A DNA stretch of 22,274 nucleotides from BJ22 sp031405895 (GCA_031405895.1 JANOFL010000286.1:1-22274); one strand, 5' to 3'; counted from the stretch's first letter, positions 1 to 10,423 are shown. A program made the numbers and translations. Notes: generated by a model from the letters alone, not told the origin.

Positions 1-1
1 C

Positions 2-94
2 TCGCCTCCGCGCGCCACATTCGACACCCTCCGTGAAGTGCTGTTGGACACCAGCACGGATAACGTCGAAGCCCCCGAAAAGTTCGCTCCCTGA
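2..94 (+). CDS. C-terminal fragment of a protein truncated by the window edge
   Basis: An open frame enters from the left edge and ends at TGA 92-94, giving 30 residues that finish in EAPEKFAP. The tail is hydrophilic and acidic, with no motif that identifies a family. The frame is open to the edge and its codon use resembles the neighbouring genes, so I read it as the end of a real gene. A chance open frame of this length cannot be excluded. Function unknown. Confidence 0.45.
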   Translation, partial: SPPRATFDTLREVLLDTSTDNVEAPEKFAP

Positions 95-172
95 TACTTC
101 TTCACACACCCTGCAAACCAAATCCACCGCTTCCCCGTACAATCGACACCAAATTGTGGGTAAACCTAAGGT

Positions 173-278
173 GTAGGGTGGGTGGAGTCCGCGAAACCCA
201 TCACGTCTTTTGAAGCATTGCGCCACCTGACAATTTTGCGATGTCGATGGTGGGTTGCGAAGACCCCACCCACCCTGC
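173..278. repeat. Imperfect inverted repeat (GGGTGGGTGG family) upstream of pepD
   Basis: Left arm 173-203 starts GTAGGGTGGGTGG. Right arm 248-278 ends CCACCCACCCTGC. Comparing the left arm with the reverse complement of the right arm gives 25 of 31 matches, separated by 44 bases. It lies in the spacer before pepD, so a longer GTG-started reading of pepD would translate through it. That argues for the downstream ATG as the true start. It looks like a dispersed palindromic repeat. A shorter relative begins with GTAGGGTG at 19131. Confidence 0.7.
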
Positions 279-328
279 ATCGGCAACAGCCTCAGCCTCT
301 CCCAACCCCATCAACTGGAGAACCTCGC

Positions 329-1804
329 ATGAGCGACGATGCGGCCATTCGCCGGCTGGAGCCCGTGGCGGTGTGGAATGCGTTCGCCGACCTGAACGCT
401 GTCCCGCGGCCGTCAAAAAAAGAGGCCCGCGTCACGCAGTTCATGCGCGAATTCGGCCAGCGCCTGGGGCTGGAGACGGCCAGCGATTCCATCGGCAACG
501 TCCTGATCCGCAAGGCGGGTTCGCCGGGCATGGAAAAAGCCCCGCCCGTCGTGTTGCAGTCGCATCTCGACATGGTCTGCCAGCAGAACGCGGGGACGAA
601 CTTCGACTTCGACCGGCAGGGAATCCAGATGCGGCTGAAGGGGGACTGGATCGAAGCGGCCGGGACGACGCTCGGCGCGGACAACGGGATCGGCGTCGCG
701 TCGGCCATGGCTTTGCTTGCAGCGAAAGACATCCCGCACCCGCCGCTGGAAGCCCTCTTCACGATCGACGAGGAAACCGGCATGACCGGGGCCAAGCAGC
801 TGCCCAACGACTGGCTCCGCGGACGGACCATGCTCAACCTCGACACCGAGGACGATACCGAGCTGACAATCGGCTGCGCGGGCGGGATCGATGTTTCCAC
901 GACCGGACATTATGAAGAGGAACCGCTGCCCGCCGGCTGGTCGGTTGTGGCCGTGGCGATTCGCGGTTTGACCGGCGGCCACTCGGGAATGGATATCCAT
1001 CTCGGCCGCGGCAACGCGAACAAGCTGATGAACCGCCTGCTCGATGTGCTGGACGATGAACACGGCATCCGCGTCTGCCAGCTCGATGGCGGCGGCTTGC
1101 GAAACGCGATCCCGCGCGAGTCAGTGGCACACGTCGCCGTTCCGCCGGGCATCAACGCGACGCACCTGCAGGAAACCCTCGACGGGCTCGCCGGCACCAT
1201 CCGCAATGAGTACCAGCTGACCGACCCCGGCCTCGGCATCGCCGTCGAGCCGGCCGAACTGCAGTCTTCTGTCCTGTCGGAAGCCATGCAGCGCCGGTTG
1301 CTCGCCACCATCGATGGCGTGATCAGCGGCATCTGGCGGATGAGTCCTTCGATTCCGGGTCTCGTCCAGTCCAGCAACAACCTGGCGCGGGTCAAGGTCG
1401 GGGATGGACAGTTCGAGCTGCATTGCCTGACGCGAAGCAACGTCGACTCGGAACGCGATGAACTGGCCCGGATTCTGGTCTCGGTGCTGTCGCGGCTGGA
1501 CGGCCGGTGCGAGACGGCGGGAGCCTATCCGGGCTGGCAGCCCCAGCCTGAGTCGAACGTGGTCCGCGTGATGAAAGAGGTCTATGTCGGCCTGTTCGAT
1601 TCCCAGCCCCACGTCGCCGCCTGCCACGCCGGGCTGGAGTGCGGGATCATCGGCGGACACTATCCAGGGATGGAGATGGTCAGCTTCGGCCCCAACATCC
1701 GCGGCGCCCATTCGCCCGACGAAAAAGTGCAGGTCAGCTCGGTCCAGAAATACTGGAAGTTCCTGACCGCGACCCTGGCCCGGCTGGGCGAGAGCGCGGC
1801 CTAA
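329..1804 (+). CDS. pepD: Cytosol nonspecific dipeptidase / aminoacyl-histidine dipeptidase (peptidase family M20)
   Basis: This 491-residue protein matches the length and layout of PepD, a cytoplasmic dinuclear zinc dipeptidase that splits Xaa-His and many other dipeptides. Visible metal-site motifs are SHLDM (H79, D81), GADNGIG (D118), IDEETG (E148 as catalytic base, E149 as ligand), LDTED (D172) and GAHSPDE near the C-terminus (H461). The spacing is that expected for the family, with the last His at the same number as I recall for the E. coli enzyme. The start chosen is ATG 329, with GGAG at 317-320. An upstream GTG at 182 would add 49 residues of low-complexity translation that run through an inverted repeat, so it is rejected. 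The gene stands alone, 82 bases before the S9 peptidase. Its function is probably peptide turnover. Confidence 0.93.
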   Translation: MSDDAAIRRLEPVAVWNAFADLNAVPRPSKKEARVTQFMREFGQRLGLETASDSIGNVLIRKAGSPGMEKAPPVVLQSHLDMVCQQNAGTNFDFDRQGIQMRLKGDWIEAAGTTLGADNGIGVASAMALLAAKDIPHPPLEALFTIDEETGMTGAKQLPNDWLRGRTMLNLDTEDDTELTIGCAGGIDVSTTGHYEEEPLPAGWSVVAVAIRGLTGGHSGMDIHLGRGNANKLMNRLLDVLDDEHGIRVCQLDGGGLRNAIPRESVAHVAVPPGINATHLQETLDGLAGTIRNEYQLTDPGLGIAVEPAELQSSVLSEAMQRRLLATIDGVISGIWRMSPSIPGLVQSSNNLARVKVGDGQFELHCLTRSNVDSERDELARILVSVLSRLDGRCETAGAYPGWQPQPESNVVRVMKEVYVGLFDSQPHVAACHAGLECGIIGGHYPGMEMVSFGPNIRGAHSPDEKVQVSSVQKYWKFLTATLARLGESAA

Positions 1805-1886
1805 ATGGTGATCGCCGCCTTTGCCACGCGCAAGTTTCACTCTCGGCTGAACACCCAACCGACACCAGGAAACCGGAGCAAGTGGC

Positions 1887-4565
<2,679 letters not shown>

Positions 4566-4679
4566 TATTGCAGGGCCGCGCAATCCCGAAGTCCGGTGAT
4601 TGAAGTATCATTGCCTTGGGGAATCTGGGCCGCCGGACTGGCGGCGTCCGGTTTCTTTCACCATCGTCTGGAGATCGTC

Positions 4680-5228
4680 ATGACCATCGATCCCGCGGTC
4701 ACTTCGGGCTGGGACTACGAAGCGTATGCCAGCATCCCCTTCGATGGACGGCGGCACGAGGTTATCGCGGGAGAACACCACGTGAACCCTGCCCCCAGCC
4801 TTTACCACCAGGAAGTCTCCCGCCACCTTCAATATCAGCTGATCAGCCTGATCGAGCTGCGCGAGCTGGGTGTGGTCATTAACGCGCCGGTCGACGTGCA
4901 GTTGACTGACCACGACATCGTCCAGCCTGACCTGGTGGTGGTCACCAGGCCGCGGGAACACATTCTGACGCCGACCAAGGTCAAAGGCGTTCCGGACCTG
5001 ATTGTGGAAATTCTCTCGCCCTCCAATCCAGGCCACGACCTGCGCACCAAGCGCGAGCTGTACCAGCGATGCGGCGTCCCCGAATACTGGATTGTCTTTC
5101 CCGATGAGCACCAGGTCCTTCAGCTGACGCTCGGGGACGGTGCCGTCTACCGTGAACACACCGAAACGGCCTCGATCACCATGGCCGTGCCACCCAATGT
5201 GACCGTCGATCTCGAAAAAGTCTGGTAG
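4680..5228 (+). CDS. Uma2 family (DUF820) putative restriction-like endonuclease
   Basis: This 182-residue protein has the DUF820/Uma2 pattern, a PD-(D/E)xK nuclease fold spread in many copies through cyanobacteria and planctomycetes with no well-defined role. Visible motifs are RRHEVIAGEHHVNPAP near residues 24-39, QPDLVVV (D84), GVPDLIVEILSPSN (E110) and LRTKRELYQRCGVPEYWIV (K124). D84, E110 and K124 form the expected catalytic set, so the enzyme looks intact. The start is ATG 4680 with GGAG at 4670-4673. An earlier in-frame codon at 4596 would add 28 residues lacking family similarity. It has no evident partner gene. Confidence 0.88.
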   Translation: MTIDPAVTSGWDYEAYASIPFDGRRHEVIAGEHHVNPAPSLYHQEVSRHLQYQLISLIELRELGVVINAPVDVQLTDHDIVQPDLVVVTRPREHILTPTKVKGVPDLIVEILSPSNPGHDLRTKRELYQRCGVPEYWIVFPDEHQVLQLTLGDGAVYREHTETASITMAVPPNVTVDLEKVW

Positions 5229-5271
5229 CACTTTCGTCGCCAGCAACTCGTCGGTTGCGGAAAAACCCGTG

Positions 5272-5300
5272 GAAGCTTTAGCCTTGGCTAAAAAGCTTTC
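5272..5300. repeat. A/T-rich hairpin after the Uma2 gene
   Basis: TTTAGCC (5277-5283) and GGCTAAA (5286-5292) form a perfect 7-bp stem with a 2-base loop. GAAGC and GCTTTC extend it outward with a small bulge. It starts 43 bases after the Uma2 stop. No T-run follows, so it is either a weak transcription stop or another dispersed palindrome. Its base composition is much poorer in G and C than its surroundings. Confidence 0.5.
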
Positions 5301-5344
5301 AGCCGCCGGATCAACCCGCCCGATATTTTTTGGGGGGACCAATC

Positions 5345-6244
5345 ATGATCGGCAAACGTTTTGTGCTTGCATGCTGTCTGCTGGCGATTTTCAACGTCGA
5401 AGTCGCATGGTCTCAGGAACCGGATGAAGCGCCCGTTCCGGTCTCCTGTATGTCGCTTCGATGCCGGCCAGTGCTGTTCGACTGGCCGGATTCGCCGTGG
5501 GGACCGGGCGAGGTCAACCGCGACCAGATCACCACGGACCGACCCGACTTCACCGAAGCCAGTCTGACAGTTGGCCTCGGCACGACCCAGATCGAATCGG
5601 GGTACACCTTCACGGGCGATTCAGCCGCCGGCCAGTACGTACGCGACCATTCATGGGGCGAAGCCCTCTTCCGGATCGGGTTGCTGGCCGACTGGTTTGA
5701 ATTCCGCGCTGGCGTCTTTCCGGCCTCGACAACGACGATCGCCGGCCCGGTCCGGTCAACGCGCTCGGGCCTGGAAGACCTTTATCTCGGTGCCAAGCTT
5801 GGACTGTTCGCCCAGTCGGGCTGGCTCCCCGAAGTCGCCGTCGTGCCGCAGATGACGGTGCCGACCGGAGCCGCGGTTTACACGCTCGACCGGACGCTGC
5901 CGGGCGTCAATCTGCTGTATGGCTGGGACGTGACCGACGACTGGTCGCTGGGGGCGAGTACCCAATTTAACCGCGACGTCGACGACAGCGCCGCGCTCTA
6001 CACACAGTGGGCCCAGTCGATCACGGTGGGTCGTGGTTTGGGCGAGAAGACCGCCTGTTACTTTGAGTGGTTCGGCTTTTTTCCAGATAGGGCCGTTTCA
6101 GCTTCGACCGAACACTACTTCAACAGCGGGCTGACCTTTCTGCTTACCGACGACATCCAGTGGGATATTCGCGGCGGAGTCGGTCTGAACGACGACTCGA
6201 GCGACCACTTCGCCGGCACCGGCCTGTCGTTCCGGTTCCGGTAG
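5345..6244 (+). CDS. Outer-membrane beta-barrel protein, 'transporter' / phenol MetA-pathway-like family
   Basis: This 299-residue exported protein has a hydrophobic signal segment at residues 5-22, ending near AWSQ. The mature part opens with TTDRPDFTEASLTVGLGTTQIESGYTF, typical of planctomycete proteins annotated as 'transporter' in the Phenol_MetA_deg-like group. The rest alternates short polar and aromatic strands (EWFGFFPDR, YFNSGLTFLLTDDIQWDIRGGVG) and ends FRFR, consistent with an outer-membrane beta-barrel of about 10-12 strands. Transport has not been shown for such proteins as far as I know, so the substrate is unknown. ATG 5345 follows a strong GGGGGGA at 5332-5338. The gene appears monocistronic. 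Confidence 0.75.
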   Translation: MIGKRFVLACCLLAIFNVEVAWSQEPDEAPVPVSCMSLRCRPVLFDWPDSPWGPGEVNRDQITTDRPDFTEASLTVGLGTTQIESGYTFTGDSAAGQYVRDHSWGEALFRIGLLADWFEFRAGVFPASTTTIAGPVRSTRSGLEDLYLGAKLGLFAQSGWLPEVAVVPQMTVPTGAAVYTLDRTLPGVNLLYGWDVTDDWSLGASTQFNRDVDDSAALYTQWAQSITVGRGLGEKTACYFEWFGFFPDRAVSASTEHYFNSGLTFLLTDDIQWDIRGGVGLNDDSSDHFAGTGLSFRFR

Positions 6245-6301
6245 CCGACCCAATCGATGGTCGCCCGTGCTTCGTCAACGCCCGGCTTCAGGGTTGCCTA
6301 T

Positions 6302-6366
6302 ATCAGCCAGCACGCGTTAGCGTCCGGTTGCCGCGAAGAAACCGGGGGCGAGCGCCCATCGGCTGA
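6302..6366. repeat. Inverted repeat, 'CATCGGCTGA' family, copy 1
   Basis: The arms 6302-6329 (TCAGCC ... CCGGTT) and 6339-6366 (AACCGG ... GGCTGA) are imperfectly complementary, about 18 of 28 positions, around a 9-base loop. The right arm shares the exact 15-mer GCGCCCATCGGCTGA (6352-6366) with the repeat at 18050-18113, which defines a family. It lies between the barrel gene and trpA. Confidence 0.65.
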
Positions 6367-6496
6367 CCCAATCTTCTGGCGTTGACCAAGCACCAGTCGC
6401 TCACTCCCTGCCTCCTCCTCGTCTTTCATTTTGGATTTTGGGAGCGAGAATGTGGCACGGGCAAACCAATCATGATGCCAATTACTGGAGACGGCA

Positions 6497-7342
6497 TTGA
6501 GCAAATCGGGCACTCCCGTTCACCAGTCAATACCCGGGGGCCGGATTGCCGGGGTCTTCAGCGGATTGCGGGCGCGCGGCGCGCGGGCTTTCATGCCGTT
6601 TGTGGTGGCCGGCGATCCGGACCTCGCGACGACGGCGCGGGTGATCGAGACGCTGGATGGGGCGGGCTGCCAGCTGTGCGAAGTCGGGTTTCCGTTCAGC
6701 GATCCGGTGGCCGACGGGCCAGTGATCCAGGCGGCGTTCACCCGGGCGTTGCAGAAACGGGTTCGCGTCGAAGACATTTTCGCCATGATCCGCGAAGTGG
6801 CACCACGCGTGCGGATGCCGCTGGTCGGGATGGTCAGCTATTCGCTGGTTTTTCGGCGCGGTGTCGAGGCGTTTGTCAGCGACGCGGCCGCGGCCGGACT
6901 GGCGGGACTGATCATGCCGGACTTGCCGCTGGAAGAAGCCGACGGGCTGGCAACGGTTTGTGCCGCGCGGGGCGTCGATCTGGTGCCGCTGGTCACGCCG
7001 AAGACCGATCCCGCCCGCGCGGCGAAGATTTGCGCGCGGGCGAGTGGCTTCATCTATTGCGTGGCGGTCGCGGGAGTGACGGGTGAGCGAAGCGGAATTG
7101 CGGACGGGATCGGGGAGCGGTTGCGCGGGCTGCGGGAGTTGACCACGCTGCCGCTTTGCGTCGGTTTCGGAGTCAGCCATCCGGACCAGGCCGCGGCCTT
7201 GCGCGACTTCGCCGACGGCGTGATTGTCGGATCGGCGGTGGTGCGGCAAGTGGAGACGATGGCGGGCGATCCGGAGGGGGACCGGCAACGGCTGGAGGAG
7301 CTGAGCCGCTGGTGCCGGGGATTTGTGGAGGCCCTGGTTTAA
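6497..7342 (+). CDS. trpA: Tryptophan synthase alpha subunit
   Basis: This is a 281-residue TIM-barrel protein. TrpA cleaves indole-3-glycerol phosphate to indole and glyceraldehyde-3-phosphate, and passes indole to TrpB. Visible motifs are PFVVAGDPD (residues 34-42), CEVGFPFSDPVADGP (catalytic E62 and D73, 11 apart as in E. coli E49/D60), MPDLPLEEA (140-148), FIYCVAVAGVTG (Y187, phosphate-loop region) and VGFGVS. The loop VTPKTDPAR replaces the more usual APTTP-type sequence. The start is TTG 6497 with GGAG at 6487-6490. Residues 1-20 are poorly conserved, so the exact start is less certain. No trpB or other trp gene lies beside it, so the pathway genes are scattered or lie outside the window. 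Confidence 0.94.
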   Translation: MSKSGTPVHQSIPGGRIAGVFSGLRARGARAFMPFVVAGDPDLATTARVIETLDGAGCQLCEVGFPFSDPVADGPVIQAAFTRALQKRVRVEDIFAMIREVAPRVRMPLVGMVSYSLVFRRGVEAFVSDAAAAGLAGLIMPDLPLEEADGLATVCAARGVDLVPLVTPKTDPARAAKICARASGFIYCVAVAGVTGERSGIADGIGERLRGLRELTTLPLCVGFGVSHPDQAAALRDFADGVIVGSAVVRQVETMAGDPEGDRQRLEELSRWCRGFVEALV

Positions 7343-7355
7343 CGCGCGGGAACCT

Positions 7356-7603
7356 CTTCGCCCCGCAGGGTGCGCTGGAGTGTAGCCACGGGTGGAGCGA
7401 CGCGGCTTTGGGCGTCGCGCAACCCGTGGAAAGCCAGCAACGCGACTCTTCGTCCCGGAGGGCCGACGGAATCGGGAGACTCCGCCGACCCTCCGGGGCG
7501 GAAGACTCCGGAGCCGCGACTTTCCACGGGTTACGCTTCATCCCGCCGAGCCGGGACTTCGCTCCACCCGTGGCTACCCTCCAGCGCACCCTCCGCGGCG
7601 AAG
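7356..7603. repeat. 248-bp triple-nested inverted repeat in the trpA downstream spacer
   Basis: Three pairs of arms are nested. Outer: 7356-7402 with 7557-7603 (about 47 bp, including GTAGCCACGGGTGGAGCGA against its complement). Middle: 7418-7435 with 7518-7536 (AACCCGTGGAAAG against CTTTCCACGGGTT). Inner: 7455-7470 with 7481-7496 (CCGGAGGGCCGACGGA against TCCGCCGACCCTCCGG). The element fills most of the 418-base gap 7343-7760. I see no start, RBS or recognisable coding in it. Reading either strand gives similar spurious peptides containing VATGGA, as expected for a palindrome. The rest of the gap (7604-7760) shows nothing recognisable. Confidence 0.85.
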
Positions 7604-7760
7604 TGAATTGCATCTGTCCTGCACGGGCAAACAAGGCGTCAACCAACTGTGTTTGGCCGGGAATCGTCGGGCTTCGACACTCGAACTGCCTGCCAGCCCG
7701 CGAATGATCTTGACTGCCCCCGGCTGTTCAAATCGCCAGCCGTCCGGAAAACTGGTGCCC

Positions 7761-8504
7761 ATGCAACTGCATTTTCTGGGCACCGCCGGCTATCACCCGA
7801 ACCGCCGCCGGGACACGGCTTGCCTGATGATTCCCGAAGCCGGCATCCTGCTGGACGCGGGGACGGGCATCTTCAGGGCAAGGGACCTGATCGGGACTGC
7901 GACACTCGACATTTTTCTCTCGCATGTCCACCTCGATCACAGCGTCGGGCTGACTTTCCTGCTCGACGTGCTGCACGAACGGCCCGTTCGTGAAGTCCGC
8001 GTCCATGCAGCGGCGGCGATGCACGCCGCGATCAGCGAGTGTTAGTTCGCGCCAGCCCTCTTTCCGGTTCGGCCGGAGTTCAGCTTGGTCGTGTTGGGGA
8101 GCCAGCCAGTGCCGCTCGCAGGGGGCGGGCAGCTGCGGGCGTTCGAGGTCTGCCATCCGGGAGGCTGTCATGGCTTCCGGCTGGACTGGCCGGGGCGGAG
8201 CATGGCCTATGTGACCGACACGACGGCGTCCGCGGACGCGGGTTACCTCGAACAGATTCGCGGCGTCGATCTGCTGGTCCATGAGTGCAACTTTCCGGAC
8301 GGCATGGAAGACCGCGCGATTCTGACCGGGCACAGTTGTCTGACGCCGGTCGCGCGGCTGGCCGCCGCCGCGGCGGCGCAAAAGACCTGGCTGATGCACC
8401 TGAATCCGCTCGATGAAGGCGACGAGCTGCTTGATCTCGAGGCCGCGCGAAAGATTTGCCCGGCGATAGATGTCGCGGAAGACGGGATGGTGGTGGAGTT
8501 CTGA
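7761..8504 (+). pseudogene. Metallo-beta-lactamase-fold hydrolase gene interrupted by an in-frame TAG
   Basis: The 248-codon frame (stop included) starts at ATG 7761 with MQLHFLGTAGYHPN and reads as one MBL-fold hydrolase, except for TAG at 8043-8045 (codon 95). Before the stop lie the LDAGTG strand and the zinc motif SHVHLDH (H55, H57, D59, H60). After it, in the same frame, the protein continues as FAPALFPVRPEF, then HPGGCHGFRLDWPG, AYVTDTTA, LVHECNF and LMHLNPLDE, which supply the remaining expected metal ligands. No frameshift is needed. A one-base change (TTG to TAG) would explain the break. Neither half alone would hold the full metal site. A TTG at 8085 or another internal start could restart translation. 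It may be a recent pseudogene, a read-through gene or a sequence error. Confidence 0.8.
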
Positions 8505-8509
8505 GCTGA

Positions 8510-8534
8510 AAGTGGGACAGGCTTCCAGCCTGTC
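8510..8534 (+). repeat. Dispersed palindromic repeat (TGWKPVP family), copy 1
   Basis: The core GACAGGCT-TCC-AGCCTGTC is a perfect 8-bp hairpin with a 3-base loop. The 25 bases 8510-8534 are identical to 14800-14824. It begins five bases after the stop of the MBL-fold gene. Read on the minus strand it gives the spurious peptide TGWKPVP often seen in mis-called planctomycete ORFs. It may help terminate transcription, but no T-run follows. Confidence 0.8.
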
Positions 8535-8586
8535 GTCGGCAGGCAGTCGTCGCTCAGGTTAAGTGCCCACGCGCGGAGAAGGCGGA

Positions 8587-8620
8587 GCCTTTGGTTCCCG
8601 GCGCGCCGGGAGTCCAAGGC
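8587..8620. repeat. 34-bp loopless imperfect palindrome between convergent genes
   Basis: The half-sites 8587-8603 and 8604-8620 are complementary at 14 of 17 positions around the centre CCCGGCG|CGCCGGG. It sits in the spacer between the MBL-fold gene (+) and the fusion gene (-), so it could serve as a two-way transcription barrier. It is probably part of a longer repeat unit, because GGAGCCTTGGAC at 8650-8661 echoes its left half. Confidence 0.55.
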
Positions 8621-8710
8621 CGGACGCCTGGACCGGGTACGGAAAGCGGGAGCCTTGGACCGAGCAGGGAGATCCCACAAAGCGGAGCTTCGTCTCCACG
8701 CAAGAAACGC

Positions 8711-10051
8711 TCAGTTGCCGTCAGCGCCGAGGGCCGCTTCGATGGCTGCGATGACTGCCTTGTTGTCGGGTTTGGTGCGGGGGCCGAAGCGGGCGATGGG
8801 CTGGCCGTCGCGGCCGATCAGGAACTTCTCAAAGTTCCACGAGACGCTGCCGCTGCCGACGGGGGCCAACTCCTGCGCGGTCAGCCAGGCATAAAGCGGT
8901 GCCTGGCCATCGCCCTTGACCTCGATCTTGCTGAACAGCGGGAAGGTCACGTTGTACTTCGTTGTGCAAAAAGTGGCGATTTCCTCGTTGGTTCCAGGTT
9001 CCTGGCCCAGAAACTGGTTACAGGGGAAGCCGAGCACGACGAGACCTTGCTCGCCATATTGTTCGTAGAGCGACTGGAGCTGTTTGTACTGGCCCGTGAA
9101 GCCGCATTTGCTGGCGACGTTAACGATGAGCAAGACTTGACCGTGGTAGTCGGCGAGCTTGACGGGGTTACCCTGGATGTCGGTGACCTCGAAGTCGAGT
9201 CCGCCGGCCTGGTCGGTTTCTGTTTTCACGGGTGCCACTGCGACTTCTCCTAACAGTTTGTGGAATCGTACCCAGGCTTCGGCGCGGGCCTGGCTGTTTC
9301 CGGGGCTGGCCTCCGGATCTTGGCCGGCCCGCATGAAGCCGTGTCCGCCGCCGGCGTATTCGACCGTTTCAATGGTCTTCCCCGCGGCCTTCATCAGCTC
9401 AACCGTTTTTGGCAGCTCCTTGTTCACACGGGCGTCGTTTTCGGCAAAAAATCCGTAGACCGGGCAGGTGATCCGGCCCAGTGCCTCCGGCTCATTCAAC
9501 GCCGATCCATAGAACGGGAAAGCGGCCACCAGGCGGTCGCTGGCACAAGCAAAGTTAAACGTCTGGCTGCCACCCCAGCAGAAACCACAGACGGCGACGC
9601 GGCCGTTGACGGATTCAAGTTTCAGGACATAGTCGACCGCTGCGTTCAAATCAGCCGTAATCTGTTCCGGAGCGAGATCGCGGATGGCCTGAACTCTCGC
9701 ATCGCGCGATTCAAACGTCGAGCTGTTGCCGCCATTTGGTCCGGACCCGCTCAACAGGTCCGGCGCGATCGCCACATAACCGGCGGCCGCCAGTTCATCT
9801 GCGACGGTCCGGACCCAGTCGGTCAGGCCAAAGATTTCATGGATCACCACCACGGCCATAGCCGGATCGGCGACCTCGGGGAACACGACGAAAGCGTCCA
9901 CTTTCCGGTCGCCATGTTCCAGGACCACCCACTCGCCGTGGCGGGGCGACTCGTCGAGCTGCTTGACGGCCCAGTCCTGGGCCTCAAGAGCAGGGGCGGA
10001 AAACAACAGGCCGGCGAACACAACCACCGGCGACAGGATGCGTGCAAACAT
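8711..10051 (-). CDS. Exported fusion of dienelactone hydrolase and glutathione peroxidase domains
   Basis: One uninterrupted 446-residue frame carries two enzymes. Residues 1-24 are a signal peptide (hydrophobic core, then APALEAQ). Residues about 28-268 are a dienelactone hydrolase domain (alpha/beta hydrolase) with the triad C158 (GFCWGG), D206 (ENDARV) and H237 (GGGHGF). After a short linker (about 269-284), residues 285-446 are a complete glutathione peroxidase domain: NVASKCGFTG (peroxidatic C316), FPCNQFLGQEPG (Q350), SWNFEKF (W405, N406), and C362 in FCTTKYNVTFPLF at the usual resolving-cysteine position. It is therefore likely a thioredoxin-type Cys-peroxidase rather than a selenoenzyme. 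The start is ATG 10051. The RBS is weak, and the frame extends upstream to 10354 only through repeat sequence. The peroxidase should reduce hydroperoxides outside the cytoplasm; the hydrolase substrate is unknown. Confidence 0.92.
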   Translation of the reverse strand: MFARILSPVVVFAGLLFSAPALEAQDWAVKQLDESPRHGEWVVLEHGDRKVDAFVVFPEVADPAMAVVVIHEIFGLTDWVRTVADELAAAGYVAIAPDLLSGSGPNGGNSSTFESRDARVQAIRDLAPEQITADLNAAVDYVLKLESVNGRVAVCGFCWGGSQTFNFACASDRLVAAFPFYGSALNEPEALGRITCPVYGFFAENDARVNKELPKTVELMKAAGKTIETVEYAGGGHGFMRAGQDPEASPGNSQARAEAWVRFHKLLGEVAVAPVKTETDQAGGLDFEVTDIQGNPVKLADYHGQVLLIVNVASKCGFTGQYKQLQSLYEQYGEQGLVVLGFPCNQFLGQEPGTNEEIATFCTTKYNVTFPLFSKIEVKGDGQAPLYAWLTAQELAPVGSGSVSWNFEKFLIGRDGQPIARFGPRTKPDNKAVIAAIEAALGADGN

Positions 10052-10181
10052 GGGAGGGGCGAATCCGGATTCCGGGAATTGACAACCGGTGATTGGCTCA
10101 CAACAGGGCCGACAGCCACAGCCGGATTCTAGCAGGACCGGCTGCGGGTGTCCGGCTTGCCGCAAGGTGGCAACCGTGTCC

Positions 10182-10385
10182 TGTAGCGGCAGGGCATGAG
10201 CCCTTCGGCCCGCGCGCCGGGTACGCCACCATCCCAGGCTGATGAACGCACCCACAATGTCTCTATCCAGTTGCCGGACACCGCACAACGAAATGCGATC
10301 ATGGGGAATTTGTCTGACCGCGTGAGCCTGCCCGATTCCGCCACGCGCCCACATCCGCGGCCGGACGGCTTACGCCGTTCCGCTA
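10182..10385. repeat. TAGCGG inverted-repeat element, copy 1 (204 bp)
   Basis: Terminal arms 10184-10210 (TAGCGGCAGGGC ... CGGCC) and 10359-10385 (GGCCGG ... CCGCTA) match at 21 of 27 positions when one is reverse-complemented. A second copy with the same ends lies at 19925-20106. The interiors of the two differ apart from CGCGCGCCG inside the left arm. This MITE-like arrangement carries no coding. It fills about half of the 404-base gap 10052-10455. The part next to the fusion gene (10052-10181) shows nothing recognisable. Confidence 0.75.
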
Positions 10386-10423
10386 AAGAAGAAAACAGCC
10401 GCGCCTGACTTGGCGCGGCTGTT
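10385..10423 (-). terminator. Intrinsic terminator of the DUF1579 gene
   Basis: A perfect 12-bp stem AACAGCCGCGCC (10394-10405) pairs with GGCGCGGCTGTT (10412-10423) around a 6-base loop. On the minus strand it is followed by the T-rich tract TTTTCTTCTTT, which overlaps the end of the TAGCGG element. It lies 33 bases past the stop of the DUF1579 gene and should also insulate the fusion gene from read-through. Confidence 0.88.

Noticed and set aside
182..328. 49-residue N-terminal extension of PepD from a GTG
   Set aside because: It would translate an inverted repeat and lacks family similarity. ATG 329 has a well-placed GGAG and yields the standard length.
4680..5228. Uma2 protein as part of a restriction or defence system
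   Set aside because: No methyltransferase, helicase or toxin-antitoxin partner lies beside it. Solitary Uma2 genes are common in this phylum.
7370..7606. Open frames on both strands in the trpA downstream spacer
   Set aside because: They are translations of a palindromic repeat, as shown by similar VATGGA-containing peptides on both strands.
8711..10051. Two separate genes instead of a fusion
   Set aside because: The frame is continuous, with no stop, overlap or internal ribosome site obvious in the linker, so a fusion is the simplest reading.
10052..10354. 101-residue N-terminal extension of the hydrolase-peroxidase fusion
   Set aside because: It runs through the TAGCGG repeat element and would bury the signal peptide that begins at ATG 10051.
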